The notes beneath the pieces were generated by a model. The model did not search any database. It saw nothing but the letters and a program-made list of their open reading frames with translations, and was not told the origin of the DNA. This document shows, in pieces, positions 43,017 through 52,804 of a stretch of DNA of 64,000 bases. Every line of letters starts with the position of its first letter. Positions within the stretch are counted from its first letter, which is position 1. The stretch is from Alphaproteobacteria bacterium (GTDB taxonomy: Bacteria; Pseudomonadota; Alphaproteobacteria; SMXS01): contig JANQQJ010000035.1 in assembly GCA_028284945.1 (NCBI GenBank), positions 1 through 64,000 of the forward strand. Reading direction: 5' to 3'. Both the position numbers and the translations under genes were made by a program.

Positions 43017-43121
43017 ACGTCTCTCGGATTTACAATAAATCCGTCAGAATCCCGTCATGTACACGCGGCGCCACATCAGGCATAAACCCATGCTGACGAA
43101 GGCAATCAGGGCATAACAGGC

Positions 43122-43994
43122 ATGAGTCAACGCGTTCGAAAGGCGGTCTTTCCGGTGGGCGGCATGGGCACCCGTTTTCTACCTGCGACGAAGGCAATGC
43201 CAAAGGAAATGCTGCCTGTCGTCGATAAGCCACTGATCCAATATGCGGTCGAGGAAGCACAGGAAGCCGGGATTGAAGAGTTCATCTTCGTAACGGGCCG
43301 CGGCAAATCGGCAATCGAGGATCATTTCGACAGGTCGGTCGAATTGGAAGCCTTGCTTGAGGAGCGCGACAAGGATCATGTACTTGAGGCGCTGATCGGA
43401 ACGATGCCTGCGGCGGGCCAAGTCTCCTATACGCGTCAGCAGAGCCCTCAGGGGCTTGGGCATGCGGTCTGGTGCGCACGTCATCTGGTCGGGGATGAGC
43501 CGTTCGCCGTTCTGCTCGCTGACGATCTAATTAAAAGCGATGTGTCGTGCCTGAAACAGATGGCCGATGCCCATGCAGAGGTCGGCGGCAATATGGTCGC
43601 GATCATGAATGTCCCGCATGAACACACCTCCCGCTATGGCGTGATCGACCCGGGCGACAATGGCGACAGGATGATCCAGGTCAACGGCTTGGTTGAGAAG
43701 CCGGCGCCAGACGTCGCGCCGTCCAACCAGGCCGTCGTCGGGCGCTATATTCTGATGCCGGATGTGTTTGGGCATCTGTCGGGACACGAAAAAGGCGCTG
43801 GCGGTGAAATCCAGCTCACCGACGCGCTCGCCAAGATGATCGGATCGGCGCCATTCAATGGTTACCGCTTCGACGGTACCCGGTTCGATTGCGGCGACAA
43901 GGTCGGGTTTCTGGGCGCCAATCTGGCCTTTGCGCTGGACCGTGACGATCTGCGGGATGGGGTTCTGGAACAGATGGCCGTGTTGCGGGGCTGA
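43122..43994 (+). CDS. galU: UTP-glucose-1-phosphate uridylyltransferase
   Basis: The 290-aa nucleotidyltransferase makes UDP-glucose. The signature G-G-M-G-T-R-F-L-P-A-T-K-A-M-P-K-E is at residues 13-29, the metal site L-L-A-D-D is present, and the sugar-binding region V-E-K-P is near 170. It heads a three-gene unit (galU-ugd-pgm) that makes precursors for exopolysaccharide or LPS. The gap before it (43017-43121) shows no clear promoter. Confidence 0.94.
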   Translation: MSQRVRKAVFPVGGMGTRFLPATKAMPKEMLPVVDKPLIQYAVEEAQEAGIEEFIFVTGRGKSAIEDHFDRSVELEALLEERDKDHVLEALIGTMPAAGQVSYTRQQSPQGLGHAVWCARHLVGDEPFAVLLADDLIKSDVSCLKQMADAHAEVGGNMVAIMNVPHEHTSRYGVIDPGDNGDRMIQVNGLVEKPAPDVAPSNQAVVGRYILMPDVFGHLSGHEKGAGGEIQLTDALAKMIGSAPFNGYRFDGTRFDCGDKVGFLGANLAFALDRDDLRDGVLEQMAVLRG

Positions 43995-43998
43995 AATC

Positions 43999-45321
43999 AT
44001 GCGCGTGACGATGATTGGCACCGGTTATGTTGGCCTCGTCTCGGGGGCCTGCTTTTCCGAGTTCGGCCATGATGTCGTTTGCATCGATAAGGATGCCTTG
44101 AAGATTGAGGCGTTGAACGGAGGCGAAATTCCGATTTTTGAACCGGGTCTCGACGATCTGGTGTCGCGTAATGTCGCTGAAGGCCGGCTGTCGTTTTCAT
44201 TGGAGCTGAAGCAGGCTGTCGCTGAGTCCGACGCGGTGTTCATCGCGGTTGGAACACCGTCGCGCCGGGGCGACGGCCATGCAGATCTCTCGTATGTCTA
44301 CGCAGCAGCCGAAGAGGTAGCGGACGCGCTTGATGGTCATACGGTTGTTGTCACCAAGTCGACCGTGCCGGTTGGCACCGGCCGCAAGGTCCGTGAGATT
44401 GTTTCTGAACGTTTGGCAGCAACGGGCTCTACCGCGACCTTTGATATCGCGTCCAACCCCGAATTTCTGCGCGAGGGGTCAGCGATTGAAGACTTCATGC
44501 GGCCAAACCGTGTCGTCGTCGGGTGTGATGGCGAGGCAGGGAGGGACATCATGCGGCGCTTGTATCGGCCGCTATCCCTGCGTGAGACACCGATTCTGTT
44601 CGCCGATATTGAGACGGCGGAACTGATCAAATATGCAGCGAATGCCTTTCTGGCGACTAAGATCACCTTCATCAACGAAATCGCCGATCTGTGCGAAAAA
44701 ACCGGCGGTGACGTGCAGGCCGTCGCCCATGGGATCGGTCTCGACAATCGGATTGGGTCAAAGTTCTTGCATCCGGGTCCCGGCTATGGTGGCAGTTGTT
44801 TCCCCAAGGATACCCGGGCGCTATTGGCGACGGGACAAGAGGCCGGGGTCGAGTTGAGCATCGTCGCGGCCGTTGAAAACGCCAACCGGCGGCGTAAGCA
44901 GGCCATGGCAGAGCGGATCATTGGCGCTTGCGGTGGCGACGTAATGGGTAAGACCATTGCGGTGCTTGGCCTGACCTTCAAACCAAACACGGATGATATG
45001 CGTGACAGCCCCAGCCTGGACATCGTTCCTGCGCTCATTGCGGCCGGCGCAACCGTCAGGGGCTATGACCCTGAAGGCATGGACGAGGCTGCGGCCCTGC
45101 TGCCCGGGATGGTTTTTTGTGAGGATGCCTATGACGCGATGACCGGTGCCGATGCGGTGGTCGTTCTCACCGAATGGAATCAGTTCAGGGCGTTGGATCT
45201 GAATCGCACGAAAGAGCTGCTGAAAGCCCCGTTGATGGTGGACCTTCGCAATGTTTACGACCCTGACGAAATGGCGCAGGCGGGTTTTGTCTATCACTCG
45301 ATTGGGCGGCGCTCGTCATGA
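43999..45321 (+). CDS. ugd: UDP-glucose 6-dehydrogenase
   Basis: The 440-aa enzyme oxidises UDP-glucose to UDP-glucuronate. It has the NAD motif I-G-T-G-Y-V-G-L-V at 6-14, K211 in the L-I-K-Y-A-A-N-A-F helix and catalytic C267 in G-P-G-Y-G-G-S-C-F-P-K-D. ATG 43999 is 4 nt after the galU stop; the open frame further upstream lies in galU. Its stop overlaps the pgm start (ATGA). Confidence 0.94.
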   Translation: MRVTMIGTGYVGLVSGACFSEFGHDVVCIDKDALKIEALNGGEIPIFEPGLDDLVSRNVAEGRLSFSLELKQAVAESDAVFIAVGTPSRRGDGHADLSYVYAAAEEVADALDGHTVVVTKSTVPVGTGRKVREIVSERLAATGSTATFDIASNPEFLREGSAIEDFMRPNRVVVGCDGEAGRDIMRRLYRPLSLRETPILFADIETAELIKYAANAFLATKITFINEIADLCEKTGGDVQAVAHGIGLDNRIGSKFLHPGPGYGGSCFPKDTRALLATGQEAGVELSIVAAVENANRRRKQAMAERIIGACGGDVMGKTIAVLGLTFKPNTDDMRDSPSLDIVPALIAAGATVRGYDPEGMDEAAALLPGMVFCEDAYDAMTGADAVVVLTEWNQFRALDLNRTKELLKAPLMVDLRNVYDPDEMAQAGFVYHSIGRRSS

Positions 45322-46700
45322 CGGATGCACATCATTTCAATCCGACCGTCCTGCGCGAATACGATATTCGCGGGATTATCGGCGACACGTTGGATGAGCG
45401 GGATGCATTGGCGCTGGGCCGGGCGTTTGGCACCCGGGTGCGCCGAGATGGCGGCAAGTCGGTCTGTGTTGGTTATGACGGCCGCCTGACGTCACCCGCG
45501 CTGGAACAGGCGCTGGTCGAAGGGCTAACATCTACGGGGTTACAGGTCCTGCGGATTGGGCTGGGTCCGACGCCGATGCTGTACTACTCGGTCTATCACC
45601 ACGACGCCGACGGCGGGATCATGATTACTGGGTCGCACAACCCGCCGGATTATAACGGCTTCAAGATGATGATCGGGAAGAAGCCGTTTTTCGGTGAACA
45701 GATTCAGGCGCTGGGCGCCGGTGCGGCTGCCGGTGATTTCGAGGCCGGTGTAGGTGCTGCAACCCAGGCGCCGGTGTTCGAAGCCTATATTGATCGCCTG
45801 CTTCAGGACTATGACGGGGGCGCGATCAACGCGGCATGGGATGCGGGAAATGGTGCAGCTGGGCCGGTGGTTGAGGCTGTCGTCGCGCGGCTTCCCGGCA
45901 CCCACCGGCTGCTCTACACGGATGTAGACGGACAGTTTCCTAACCACCACCCGGATCCGACAGATCCGGAAACGTTGCATCAGCTTCGTGCGACGGTTCT
46001 CCAAGACGGCCTTGATCTGGGCATCGGGTTTGACGGTGATGGCGACCGCATCGGTGCTTTGGATGGGATGGGTGAGATTATCTGGGGCGATCAGCTGCTG
46101 GCCTTGTTGGCCCGGGATGTCCTGAAAGACGTGCCCGGTTCGACCATTGTGGCTGACGTTAAGTCCAGTCAGGTCCTGTTTGACGACATCGCCGCCCATG
46201 GCGGAAACCCCGTCATGTGGCCGACAGGGCACTCCCTGATCAAACAGAAAATGGCGGAGACGGGTGCCCCGCTGGCGGGGGAGATGAGTGGGCACATCTT
46301 CTTCGCGCATCATTATTATGGCTTCGACGACGCTGTGTTCGCGGCGCTGCGCCTGCTCTCGGCAATTGCCCGATCCGGTAAAAGTCTTGCTGAACTGCGG
46401 CAAAGTCTGCCCCAGATGCAAAATACCCCCGAATTGCGGTTTCCCTGCCCGGAAGACCGCAAATTTCTTGTCCCCGGAGAGATTGAGGCGCGCCTGACGG
46501 GAAAGGGCCTCAACGTCAATGCGATCGATGGGGTTCGGGTCTCTTCAGAGGATGGGTGGTGGCTGCTGCGGGCGTCGAACACGCAGGATGTCCTGGTTGC
46601 CCGATGCGAGTCGGATACCGAGGATGGCCTGGAACGATTGAAGTCCATGCTTGTTGAAGAACTGTCCCAAAGTGGTATTGAACCGCCTGCAAGCCTTTAA
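45318..46700 (+). CDS. Phosphomannomutase/phosphoglucomutase
   Basis: The 460-aa alpha-D-phosphohexomutase (AlgC/ManB type) has the active phosphoserine S106 in T-G-S-H-N-P-P, the metal loop G-F-D-G-D-G-D-R near 240, and the sugar-binding segment G-E-M-S-G-H near 323. It interconverts hexose 6- and 1-phosphates, feeding galU (glucose-1-P) or GDP-mannose. A 4-nt overlap with ugd shows translational coupling. Glucose versus mannose preference cannot be read from sequence. Confidence 0.92.
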   Translation: MTDAHHFNPTVLREYDIRGIIGDTLDERDALALGRAFGTRVRRDGGKSVCVGYDGRLTSPALEQALVEGLTSTGLQVLRIGLGPTPMLYYSVYHHDADGGIMITGSHNPPDYNGFKMMIGKKPFFGEQIQALGAGAAAGDFEAGVGAATQAPVFEAYIDRLLQDYDGGAINAAWDAGNGAAGPVVEAVVARLPGTHRLLYTDVDGQFPNHHPDPTDPETLHQLRATVLQDGLDLGIGFDGDGDRIGALDGMGEIIWGDQLLALLARDVLKDVPGSTIVADVKSSQVLFDDIAAHGGNPVMWPTGHSLIKQKMAETGAPLAGEMSGHIFFAHHYYGFDDAVFAALRLLSAIARSGKSLAELRQSLPQMQNTPELRFPCPEDRKFLVPGEIEARLTGKGLNVNAIDGVRVSSEDGWWLLRASNTQDVLVARCESDTEDGLERLKSMLVEELSQSGIEPPASL

Positions 46701-46717
46701 AACCGGGCGCTTCACCG

Positions 46718-46739
46718 TTTTGTTGCAGTGCACAAAAAA
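46718..46739. promoter_or_regulatory. Candidate PhaR-type box 1 (phasin promoter)
   Basis: The pseudo-palindrome TTTTGTTGCAGTGCACAAAA lies just upstream of the -35 hexamer of the phasin promoter. Related boxes follow at 46781 and 46812. TGC-rich palindromes of this kind at phasin genes are the usual targets of the PHB-sensing repressor PhaR in alphaproteobacteria. Confidence 0.55.
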
Positions 46740-46743
46740 TTGC

Positions 46744-46772
46744 TTGACGTCTGAGTTGATCGCCACTATCTA
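46744..46772 (+). promoter_or_regulatory. Sigma70-type promoter of the phasin gene
   Basis: TTGACG (46744-46749), a 17-bp spacer and TATCTA (46767-46772) put the transcription start near 46779, about 80 nt upstream of the phasin ATG. It is the best housekeeping-type promoter I find in the window. Confidence 0.6.
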
Positions 46773-46780
46773 GGGGTCAC

Positions 46781-46827
46781 GCTGCGGTGCACAAAAAGTG
46801 TTGGAAGACCTGCTGCAGTGCGATAAA
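46781..46827. promoter_or_regulatory. Candidate PhaR-type boxes 2 and 3
   Basis: GCTGCGGTGCACAAAAAG (46781-46798) and GCTGCAGTGCGATAAA (46812-46827) repeat box 1 with small changes, just downstream of the predicted transcription start, where a repressor would block elongation. The second is the weaker match. Confidence 0.5.
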
Positions 46828-46857
46828 CCCAAGTTTAGGACAGGATGGAGGTTGGCT

Positions 46858-47385
46858 ATGGCCACCGCAACGACCGCGAAGAAGACCACAAGAAAAACCG
46901 CTAAGCCGCGTACCACGACGGCGCGCAAGGCCGCGGATACCGTTGAAAAGACAGTAGGGGCAGCCGAGTCCGCTGTGAAGGCTGGCGCTGGCGCCGTATC
47001 TGAAAAAGTTGGACAGGCTCTGGGTTCAGCCCGGGAGCGTATTAGCGAGATTTCATCGCTCAATCGCGAAGGTCTTGATGCCTTCGTCGCCTCTGGCACT
47101 GTGTGGCAGAAGGGTGTGCAGGCTGTGAATGCTGAAATCGGCGCAATTTCACGCCGCAACCTGGAAGACAGCATGGCTGCGTTCAAGTCGCTTTCCACCG
47201 CTAAGTCTCCGATTGAGCTGTTTGAGCTTCAGTCCGACCTGCTGCGTACGGGTTGGGACAACATGATCGCGGACCGCAATCGTCTGAGCGAGATGGTTTC
47301 TGAGTACACCAAGGACGCTGTTGAGCCGATCAACACTCAGGTCAAGAAGACCGTTGAGCAGATCAGCCAGCCGTTCGCCCGCTAA
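46858..47385 (+). CDS. Phasin family protein
   Basis: The 175-aa phasin coats polyhydroxyalkanoate granules. It has a Lys/Ala/Thr-rich N-terminus (about 1-30), then the amphipathic helical phasin_2 domain with the pattern N-R-E-G-L-D-A-F-V-A-S-G ... F-E-L-Q-S-D-L-L-R-T-G-W-D. ATG 46858 has a GGATGGAGG site; the ORF upstream lies in the promoter. It has its own promoter with repressor-like boxes and a strong terminator. The PHA synthase genes are not in the window. Confidence 0.88.
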   Translation: MATATTAKKTTRKTAKPRTTTARKAADTVEKTVGAAESAVKAGAGAVSEKVGQALGSARERISEISSLNREGLDAFVASGTVWQKGVQAVNAEIGAISRRNLEDSMAAFKSLSTAKSPIELFELQSDLLRTGWDNMIADRNRLSEMVSEYTKDAVEPINTQVKKTVEQISQPFAR

Positions 47386-47410
47386 GCAATAACAGCAATT
47401 TTGCGAGGCA

Positions 47411-47443
47411 GGCCCGGCGCCGTGCGGCGCCGGGCCTTCTTTT
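47411..47443 (+). terminator. Intrinsic terminator of the phasin gene
   Basis: GGCCCGGCGCC and GGCGCCGGGCC arms (11 bp) enclose a 4-nt loop and are followed by TTCTTTTTG. It starts 26 nt after the phasin stop. The rest of the gap to clpS (47444-47586) has a possible weak promoter (TTGAAT at 47480, TATTAT at 47501, short spacing). Confidence 0.9.
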
Positions 47444-47586
47444 TGTGTGGCCAATGGGCTGAAGTGCTGAAAATCGGCTTTGAATCAGGCCGGGTTATCT
47501 TATTATCTAAAGGGCAAAGTGGAGTCGCCCGGTGTGGTCACGGCTAGTGGCCCGGGTGCTTCAGGACACAATTGATGACGGTTTGG

Positions 47587-47913
47587 ATGAGCGAAGATAA
47601 AGACGGCGAGGGCGGCGGCACCGGAACGGATGTTGTCACCAAAACCCGTACAAAAACCGAGAAGCCGTCCCTATATAAGGTCCTGCTGTTAAACGACGAC
47701 TACACACCGATGGAGTTCGTCGTCCATATCCTCGAAAGGTTTTTCAATAAGAACCGCGAGGAAGCGACTAATATCATGCTTACGGTGCATCAGAAGGGAA
47801 TCGGGGTCTGCGGGGTGTATACGTTTGAAGTCGCGGAGACCAAGGTGACCCAGGTCATCGACTATGCACGGCGGCACGACCATCCGCTGCAGTGCACTCT
47901 GGAAAAAGAATAG
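47587..47913 (+). CDS. clpS: ClpS adaptor of ClpAP
   Basis: The 108-aa N-degron adaptor has the core [16 protein letters not shown] with the N-D-D-x-T-P binding pocket and H-x-x-G-x-G-V-C-G-V-Y. The N-terminal tail, rich in Asp, Glu, Gly and Thr, inserts in ClpA. ATG 47587 is my choice; ATG 47575 is also possible. clpA begins 13 nt after its stop, the standard order. Confidence 0.94.
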   Translation: MSEDKDGEGGGTGTDVVTKTRTKTEKPSLYKVLLLNDDYTPMEFVVHILERFFNKNREEATNIMLTVHQKGIGVCGVYTFEVAETKVTQVIDYARRHDHPLQCTLEKE

Positions 47914-47926
47914 ATAAGGTGATGAT

Positions 47927-50257
47927 GTGCCGGCGATTTCCCAAAATTTAGAGAAGACTCTGCACGGCGCGCTCGCGCTAGCAAACGAGCACAGGCATGA
48001 ATATGCCACGCTCGAACATCTTCTCTTCAAGCTGACCGAAGACGGCGATGCCATCGCTGTCATGCGCGCCTGTGGCGTCGATCTTGATAAGTTGCGGCAG
48101 ACGATCAGCGACTATTTCGAGCGTGAATTGGCAAGCATTGAGGTGTCTGACACGGCCGATGCCAAGCCGACTGCCGGCTTCCAGCGGGCCGTCCAGCGCG
48201 CGATTATCCATGTTCAGAGTTCGGGCCGTGAAGAGGTGACCGGCGCCAATGTGCTGGTGGCGATTTATTCAGAGCGCGAATCGCATGCGGCGTACTTCCT
48301 GCAGGAGCAGGATATGACGCGGCTGGATGCGGTGAACTATATCTCGCATGGCATTGCCAAGACAGGCGGCAATACCGAGAGCCGTCCGCCCCAAGGGGTT
48401 GAGCCGGAAGGCGAAGCCGCCCCCGCCAGTGCCGGCGAGGCATTGGAAACCTATTGCGTTAACCTGAACCAGAAAGCCGCAGACGGTAAAATCGACCCAT
48501 TGATTGGCCGCCAGGCGGAGGTTGAGCGGGTGATCCAGATCCTGTGCCGCCGGTCGAAGAATAATCCCCTGTTGGTGGGCGACCCTGGCGTTGGCAAAAC
48601 GGCCATTGCCGAGGGCCTGGCACGCCAGATCGTCAATGAGGAAGTGCCCACGGTTTTGAGTGAGGCGACGATTTTCTCGCTCGATATGGGCGCGCTGTTG
48701 GCGGGAACACGCTATCGCGGCGACTTCGAAGAGCGGCTGAAGGCGGTCGTCAAGGAAGTCGAGGAGCATGAAGGCGCGATCCTCTTTATCGACGAAATCC
48801 ACACGGTCATTGGCGCCGGTGCGACAAGTGGTGGGGCGATGGATGCGTCCAACCTACTGAAACCCGCGCTGCAATCGGGTGTGCTCCGGTGCATCGGCTC
48901 GACGACCTATAAGGAGTTCAGGTCCTATTTCGAAAAGGACCGCGCTTTGCTGCGCCGGTTCCAGAAGATCGATGTCACCGAACCGTCGGTCGATGACGCG
49001 ATCAAGATCATGAACGGGCTGAAACCGTATTTCGAAGAGCACCATCAGGTTCGCTACACCAATCAGGCGGTCAAGACGGCGGTAGAACTGGCTGCGAAGT
49101 ACATCCATGACCGCAAACTGCCTGACAAGGCCATCGATGTGATCGACGAAGTGGGCGCCGCCCAGATGCTGGTGCCTGAGAATCGCCGCCGTAAGACCAT
49201 TGGCGTTAAGGAAGTTGAAGACATTGTTGCCAAGATTGCGCGTATTCCGGCCAAGTCGGTGTCGCGTGATGACAAGCAGGTCCTGAAGGATCTGGTCGGT
49301 GATCTGAAGCGCGTGGTTTATGGCCAGGACGCGGCAATTGAGGCGCTGTCATCGGCAATCAAACTGTCGCGGGCGGGCCTTCGCGAGGAAGAAAAGCCGA
49401 TTGGCTCTTACCTGTTTTCCGGGCCTACGGGCGTTGGTAAAACCGAGGTGGCCCGCCAGTTGGCGAGCATCATGGGCATCGAACTCGTACGGTTCGACAT
49501 GTCGGAATATATGGAACGCCACAGCGTCTCGCGGCTGATCGGTGCGCCTCCAGGCTATGTCGGTTTTGATCAGGGCGGCCTGATGACCGATGCCATCGAT
49601 CAGAACCCGCATTGCGTACTGCTGCTGGATGAGATTGAAAAGGCGCATCCGGATGTTTTCAACGTCCTGTTGCAGATCATGGATCATGGCAAGCTGACCG
49701 ATCATTCGGGCAAGTCTGTCGATTTCCGCAACGCCATCCTGATCATGACGACCAATGCCGGTGCCGCTGAACTCAGCCAGGCCTCAATCGGCTTTGGCCG
49801 CGGCACCAAGGATGATGCGGACGACGAGGCCATCAAGAAGATGTTCACGCCGGAATTCCGTAACCGGCTTGATGCGACGATTGCGTTCTCGCATCTGGAC
49901 CCCTCCGTCGTGCGCAAGGTGGTGCAGAAGTTCGTGATGCAGTTGGAAGCCCAACTCAGCGACCGGAATGTGACATTCGAACTGACCGACCCGGCCGTCG
50001 ACTGGATCGTCGATAAGGGCTATGACCGCCTTTACGGCGCGCGTCCGATGGGCCGTGTGATCCAGGAGCACATCAAGAAACCGCTGGCTGACGAGCTGCT
50101 GTTCGGTAAGTTGGCCAAGGGCGGCCATGTGCTGGTCAAGGTGAAGGATGGGGCGCTGGATTTCGATATCGAACCATCCACGAAGGCGCCGTCGAAATCG
50201 AAGGCCAAGGCAAAGGCGAGCAAACCCGCAGAATCAGGCGAACCGGAAACCGTCTAA
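47927..50257 (+). CDS. clpA: ATP-dependent Clp protease ATP-binding subunit ClpA
   Basis: The 776-aa double-AAA+ unfoldase has a Clp N domain (about 1-145), AAA1 with Walker [10 protein letters not shown] and Walker [12 protein letters not shown]2 with Walker [10 protein letters not shown] and L-L-L-D-E-I-E-K, and the small C-terminal domain. The acidic and Lys-rich C-terminal tail is longer than usual. The start is GTG 47927. ClpP, its protease partner, is not in the window. It is convergent with the flotillin gene. Confidence 0.95.
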   Translation: MPAISQNLEKTLHGALALANEHRHEYATLEHLLFKLTEDGDAIAVMRACGVDLDKLRQTISDYFERELASIEVSDTADAKPTAGFQRAVQRAIIHVQSSGREEVTGANVLVAIYSERESHAAYFLQEQDMTRLDAVNYISHGIAKTGGNTESRPPQGVEPEGEAAPASAGEALETYCVNLNQKAADGKIDPLIGRQAEVERVIQILCRRSKNNPLLVGDPGVGKTAIAEGLARQIVNEEVPTVLSEATIFSLDMGALLAGTRYRGDFEERLKAVVKEVEEHEGAILFIDEIHTVIGAGATSGGAMDASNLLKPALQSGVLRCIGSTTYKEFRSYFEKDRALLRRFQKIDVTEPSVDDAIKIMNGLKPYFEEHHQVRYTNQAVKTAVELAAKYIHDRKLPDKAIDVIDEVGAAQMLVPENRRRKTIGVKEVEDIVAKIARIPAKSVSRDDKQVLKDLVGDLKRVVYGQDAAIEALSSAIKLSRAGLREEEKPIGSYLFSGPTGVGKTEVARQLASIMGIELVRFDMSEYMERHSVSRLIGAPPGYVGFDQGGLMTDAIDQNPHCVLLLDEIEKAHPDVFNVLLQIMDHGKLTDHSGKSVDFRNAILIMTTNAGAAELSQASIGFGRGTKDDADDEAIKKMFTPEFRNRLDATIAFSHLDPSVVRKVVQKFVMQLEAQLSDRNVTFELTDPAVDWIVDKGYDRLYGARPMGRVIQEHIKKPLADELLFGKLAKGGHVLVKVKDGALDFDIEPSTKAPSKSKAKAKASKPAESGEPETV

Positions 50258-50287
50258 ATTAACTCGACGGTTCCCGGTCCCGGTGGT

Positions 50288-52060
50288 TTACCGGTCTGAT
50301 TGGGGTTCTTGGTCACCGTTGCTTTCTTCGCTGTCCTGAACGGGTTTAGTCAGGCCATTAAGATCCTGGCCTTCCATACCAATCTCGGAAAGCAGTGAGT
50401 CGATCAACGGTGCTTGAGCGCGGTACTTCAGCGCGCTGCTGACAACTTGGTCGGCCATGTTTCCCCCTACGGCGGGTTGTCCGCTTTCCTGTCCAGGGAC
50501 AGTCGCACCACCGTTTAGCCCATCGACCTGGATGATCTTGATGCTGTCGATCTGTTCCATCGGTTTAACGCTTTCGCGTACGATTTCGTCCAGGTTCTCG
50601 ATTAGCTTCATCTTGATCTGCATGGCGATCTGATCTGCGGATAGGACGTTGCGAGCCTCGTTGACAGCACGCGTACCTTCAGCTTCAACCCGGTATTCGA
50701 CCTCGTCTGCATCTGCCATAGCTTTTTTGGCCGAGGCTTCCGCTTGGGCGTTGATTAGCACTTCGTCTGCGGTGCCTCGTGCCTGTTCGCGAATGGCCTC
50801 AGCATTATCCGCAGCGGCAACCTTCTCGGCTTCTGCGGCGACCTTGACGGCGATGGCTTCACGCTCGGCCTGCTTGGCGGCTTCGATCAGCTCAATCTGT
50901 TTTTCTCGTTCAGCTGCTTCGGTCAGACGCGCAGTGACAACTTGTTCTTCCGCCTGGACGGCCATGGCCCGGGCAAAGTCGGCTTCCTTTTCGGCTTCCG
51001 ACTGGGCGCGGGATCGTTCGGCGATGGCAATGGCGCGATCCTGTTCGGCCAGCTCGACAGTTTTCTTGCGGTCGACATCCTGCGTTTCAATAGAACGTTC
51101 CTTTTCAATTTCCCGTTCCCGCACAATGCGAGTTTTCTGAATTTCTTCTTCCTCGACGGCACGCTCTGAGACAATCCGTGCGGTCTCAACCTCCTGCCGT
51201 GCGGCAATCCGGGCCTGTTCGGCTTCTTGTTCTTTCAATGCCTGTTCGCGAGCGATCTCCGCAGTTTGAGACGCCCGGCGAACTTCGACCTCTCTTTCTT
51301 GTTCTAGTTTCGCGTACTCCTCATCACGTTTGATTGTTAGAGTTAGCTTTTCCGCTTCCAGGTTCTTGCGCTCAACCTCGACCTGGGTGTCCTGCTCAAT
51401 ATCGTTACGAATTTTGCGGCGTTGCTCGATCTCTTCGGTCAGGCGGGTCAAGCCTTCTGCGTCGAACGCGTTTTGAGGATTGAAGAATTCCTTGCTGGTC
51501 TGGTCGAGGCCGGTGAGTGAAACGGCTTCGAGTTCCAAACCATTTTTCAATAGGTCTTCCGTGACTGCCTGTTGCACCTTCTGGACGAAGTTGGTGCGCT
51601 GTTCGTGTAGCTCCTCCATCGTCATTTCTGCGGCAACAGAGCGCAGGGCGTCGACGAATTTGCCTTCGACCAGCTCCTTCAATTGTTCCGGCATCAGCGT
51701 CCGCTGGCCCAATGTCTGAGCAGCAGCGGCGATTGATTCGATCGAGGGCTGAACCCTGACATAAAATTCCGCGACAACATCGACCCGCATTCGGTCGCGC
51801 GTGATAAGCGCTTGATCGTTGTGCCGGTGCACTGCCAGCCGGATGGTATTCATGTTGACCCAGATGATCTCGTGGACGACGGGCAGTACGATGGCGCCTG
51901 CGTCCATAGTCACCTTCTGGCCACCCATACCAGTTCGAACGAAGGAAAGTTCCTTGGTCGAGCGCTTATAGAGGCGCGTAATGATGAGGGCGATAGTTAG
52001 AAGGAGAATGAAACCGACTATAATGAGGACTGTTAAGCTGCCTCCGAAGCTGAAATTCAT
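50288..52060 (-). CDS. Flotillin family protein (YqiK-like)
   Basis: The 590-aa membrane-raft scaffold has one N-terminal membrane helix (about 9-29), an SPFH/band 7 domain (about 30-210) and a very long Glu/Ala/Arg-rich coiled coil (about 210-480). The C-terminal part contains the flotillin oligomerisation region near I-K-I-I-Q-V-D-G-L. In E. coli and others yqiK is paired with yqiJ, as here. The operon (RHH-like, PspA, YqiJ-like, flotillin) points to membrane stress response. Confidence 0.9.
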   Translation of the reverse strand: MNFSFGGSLTVLIIVGFILLLTIALIITRLYKRSTKELSFVRTGMGGQKVTMDAGAIVLPVVHEIIWVNMNTIRLAVHRHNDQALITRDRMRVDVVAEFYVRVQPSIESIAAAAQTLGQRTLMPEQLKELVEGKFVDALRSVAAEMTMEELHEQRTNFVQKVQQAVTEDLLKNGLELEAVSLTGLDQTSKEFFNPQNAFDAEGLTRLTEEIEQRRKIRNDIEQDTQVEVERKNLEAEKLTLTIKRDEEYAKLEQEREVEVRRASQTAEIAREQALKEQEAEQARIAARQEVETARIVSERAVEEEEIQKTRIVREREIEKERSIETQDVDRKKTVELAEQDRAIAIAERSRAQSEAEKEADFARAMAVQAEEQVVTARLTEAAEREKQIELIEAAKQAEREAIAVKVAAEAEKVAAADNAEAIREQARGTADEVLINAQAEASAKKAMADADEVEYRVEAEGTRAVNEARNVLSADQIAMQIKMKLIENLDEIVRESVKPMEQIDSIKIIQVDGLNGGATVPGQESGQPAVGGNMADQVVSSALKYRAQAPLIDSLLSEIGMEGQDLNGLTKPVQDSEESNGDQEPQSDR

Positions 52061-52087
52061 GCCTATGTCTCCTTATTGTTGTTGATC

Positions 52088-52792
52088 TTAGTGTGTGAGG
52101 CTCCTGCTCACGTCGCCAATGGCGAAATAGGTGCCGCCACCGCGGCGTACTAACAGGACGGATTGCCCCTCGTTAAAAGTTTCACTGTCTGTATCGGGTT
52201 CGATCATCACGTAGTGATCGCGGCCATGTTCATCTTTTACCTTGCCCTGCGCAGCAGAACCGAGTGTGGCTGTTCCCAGTACAATGATCGCGATCCGGCC
52301 GATCAGGCTGTCCTGGGACACCGCCAAGGTTTCATCCTTTGGCATAATCTTGCCGACGATCAGGCCCATAAACCGGGTAATCGGCAGGCTAACGACGAAT
52401 GCGGGAATAGCTGCCAGCCAAGCCGGCCACAAGAAGCCGAGACCTTCATAGGTAAACCCTTGCAGACCGATGCCCACCATCCCGAACGCCGACAGGAATA
52501 TGACGAACAAGACCAGAAACGGGACCCGGCCGACATTCAGCCAAGATAGCAGTGTGGCGAAAGAGCCAGGCGCATCCACACTGGGGGCGTCCATGTCGGG
52601 AATATCGACATCAGGAACGTCAATATCGGGAACGTCGATGTCGAGGTCGATATCGGGAAGGAGGCCGTCGACTGCCGAAGACAGGCTGCCGCCCAACACC
52701 ATGCTGACCAGCTCAATAACGCCGATCAGCACCATAAGACCTATGGCAATGCTAAAAGGCAGATTGGGTGCGGCGGCCAGAAACTCCCACAT
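52088..52792 (-). CDS. YqiJ-like NfeD-related membrane protein with Asp-Pro repeats
   Basis: The 234-aa inner-membrane protein has one N-terminal membrane helix (about 13-35), then an Asp/Pro repeat tract at residues 47-75 built of units like D-I-D-V-P. Two or three membrane helices follow (about 90-145), then a C-terminal OB-like beta domain (about 165-225) as in NfeD-family partners of flotillins. It lies directly upstream of the flotillin gene (27-nt gap). The repeat is not a usual feature of the E. coli protein. Confidence 0.78.
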   Translation of the reverse strand: MWEFLAAAPNLPFSIAIGLMVLIGVIELVSMVLGGSLSSAVDGLLPDIDLDIDVPDIDVPDVDIPDMDAPSVDAPGSFATLLSWLNVGRVPFLVLFVIFLSAFGMVGIGLQGFTYEGLGFLWPAWLAAIPAFVVSLPITRFMGLIVGKIMPKDETLAVSQDSLIGRIAIIVLGTATLGSAAQGKVKDEHGRDHYVMIEPDTDSETFNEGQSVLLVRRGGGTYFAIGDVSRSLTH

Positions 52793-52804
52793 CGTGTTCG
52801 TACT

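Noticed and set aside
50649-51140. Ser/Ala-rich plus-strand frame (163 codons) inside the flotillin gene
   Set aside because: It is the complement of the Glu/Ala-rich coiled coil; low complexity explains the open frame.
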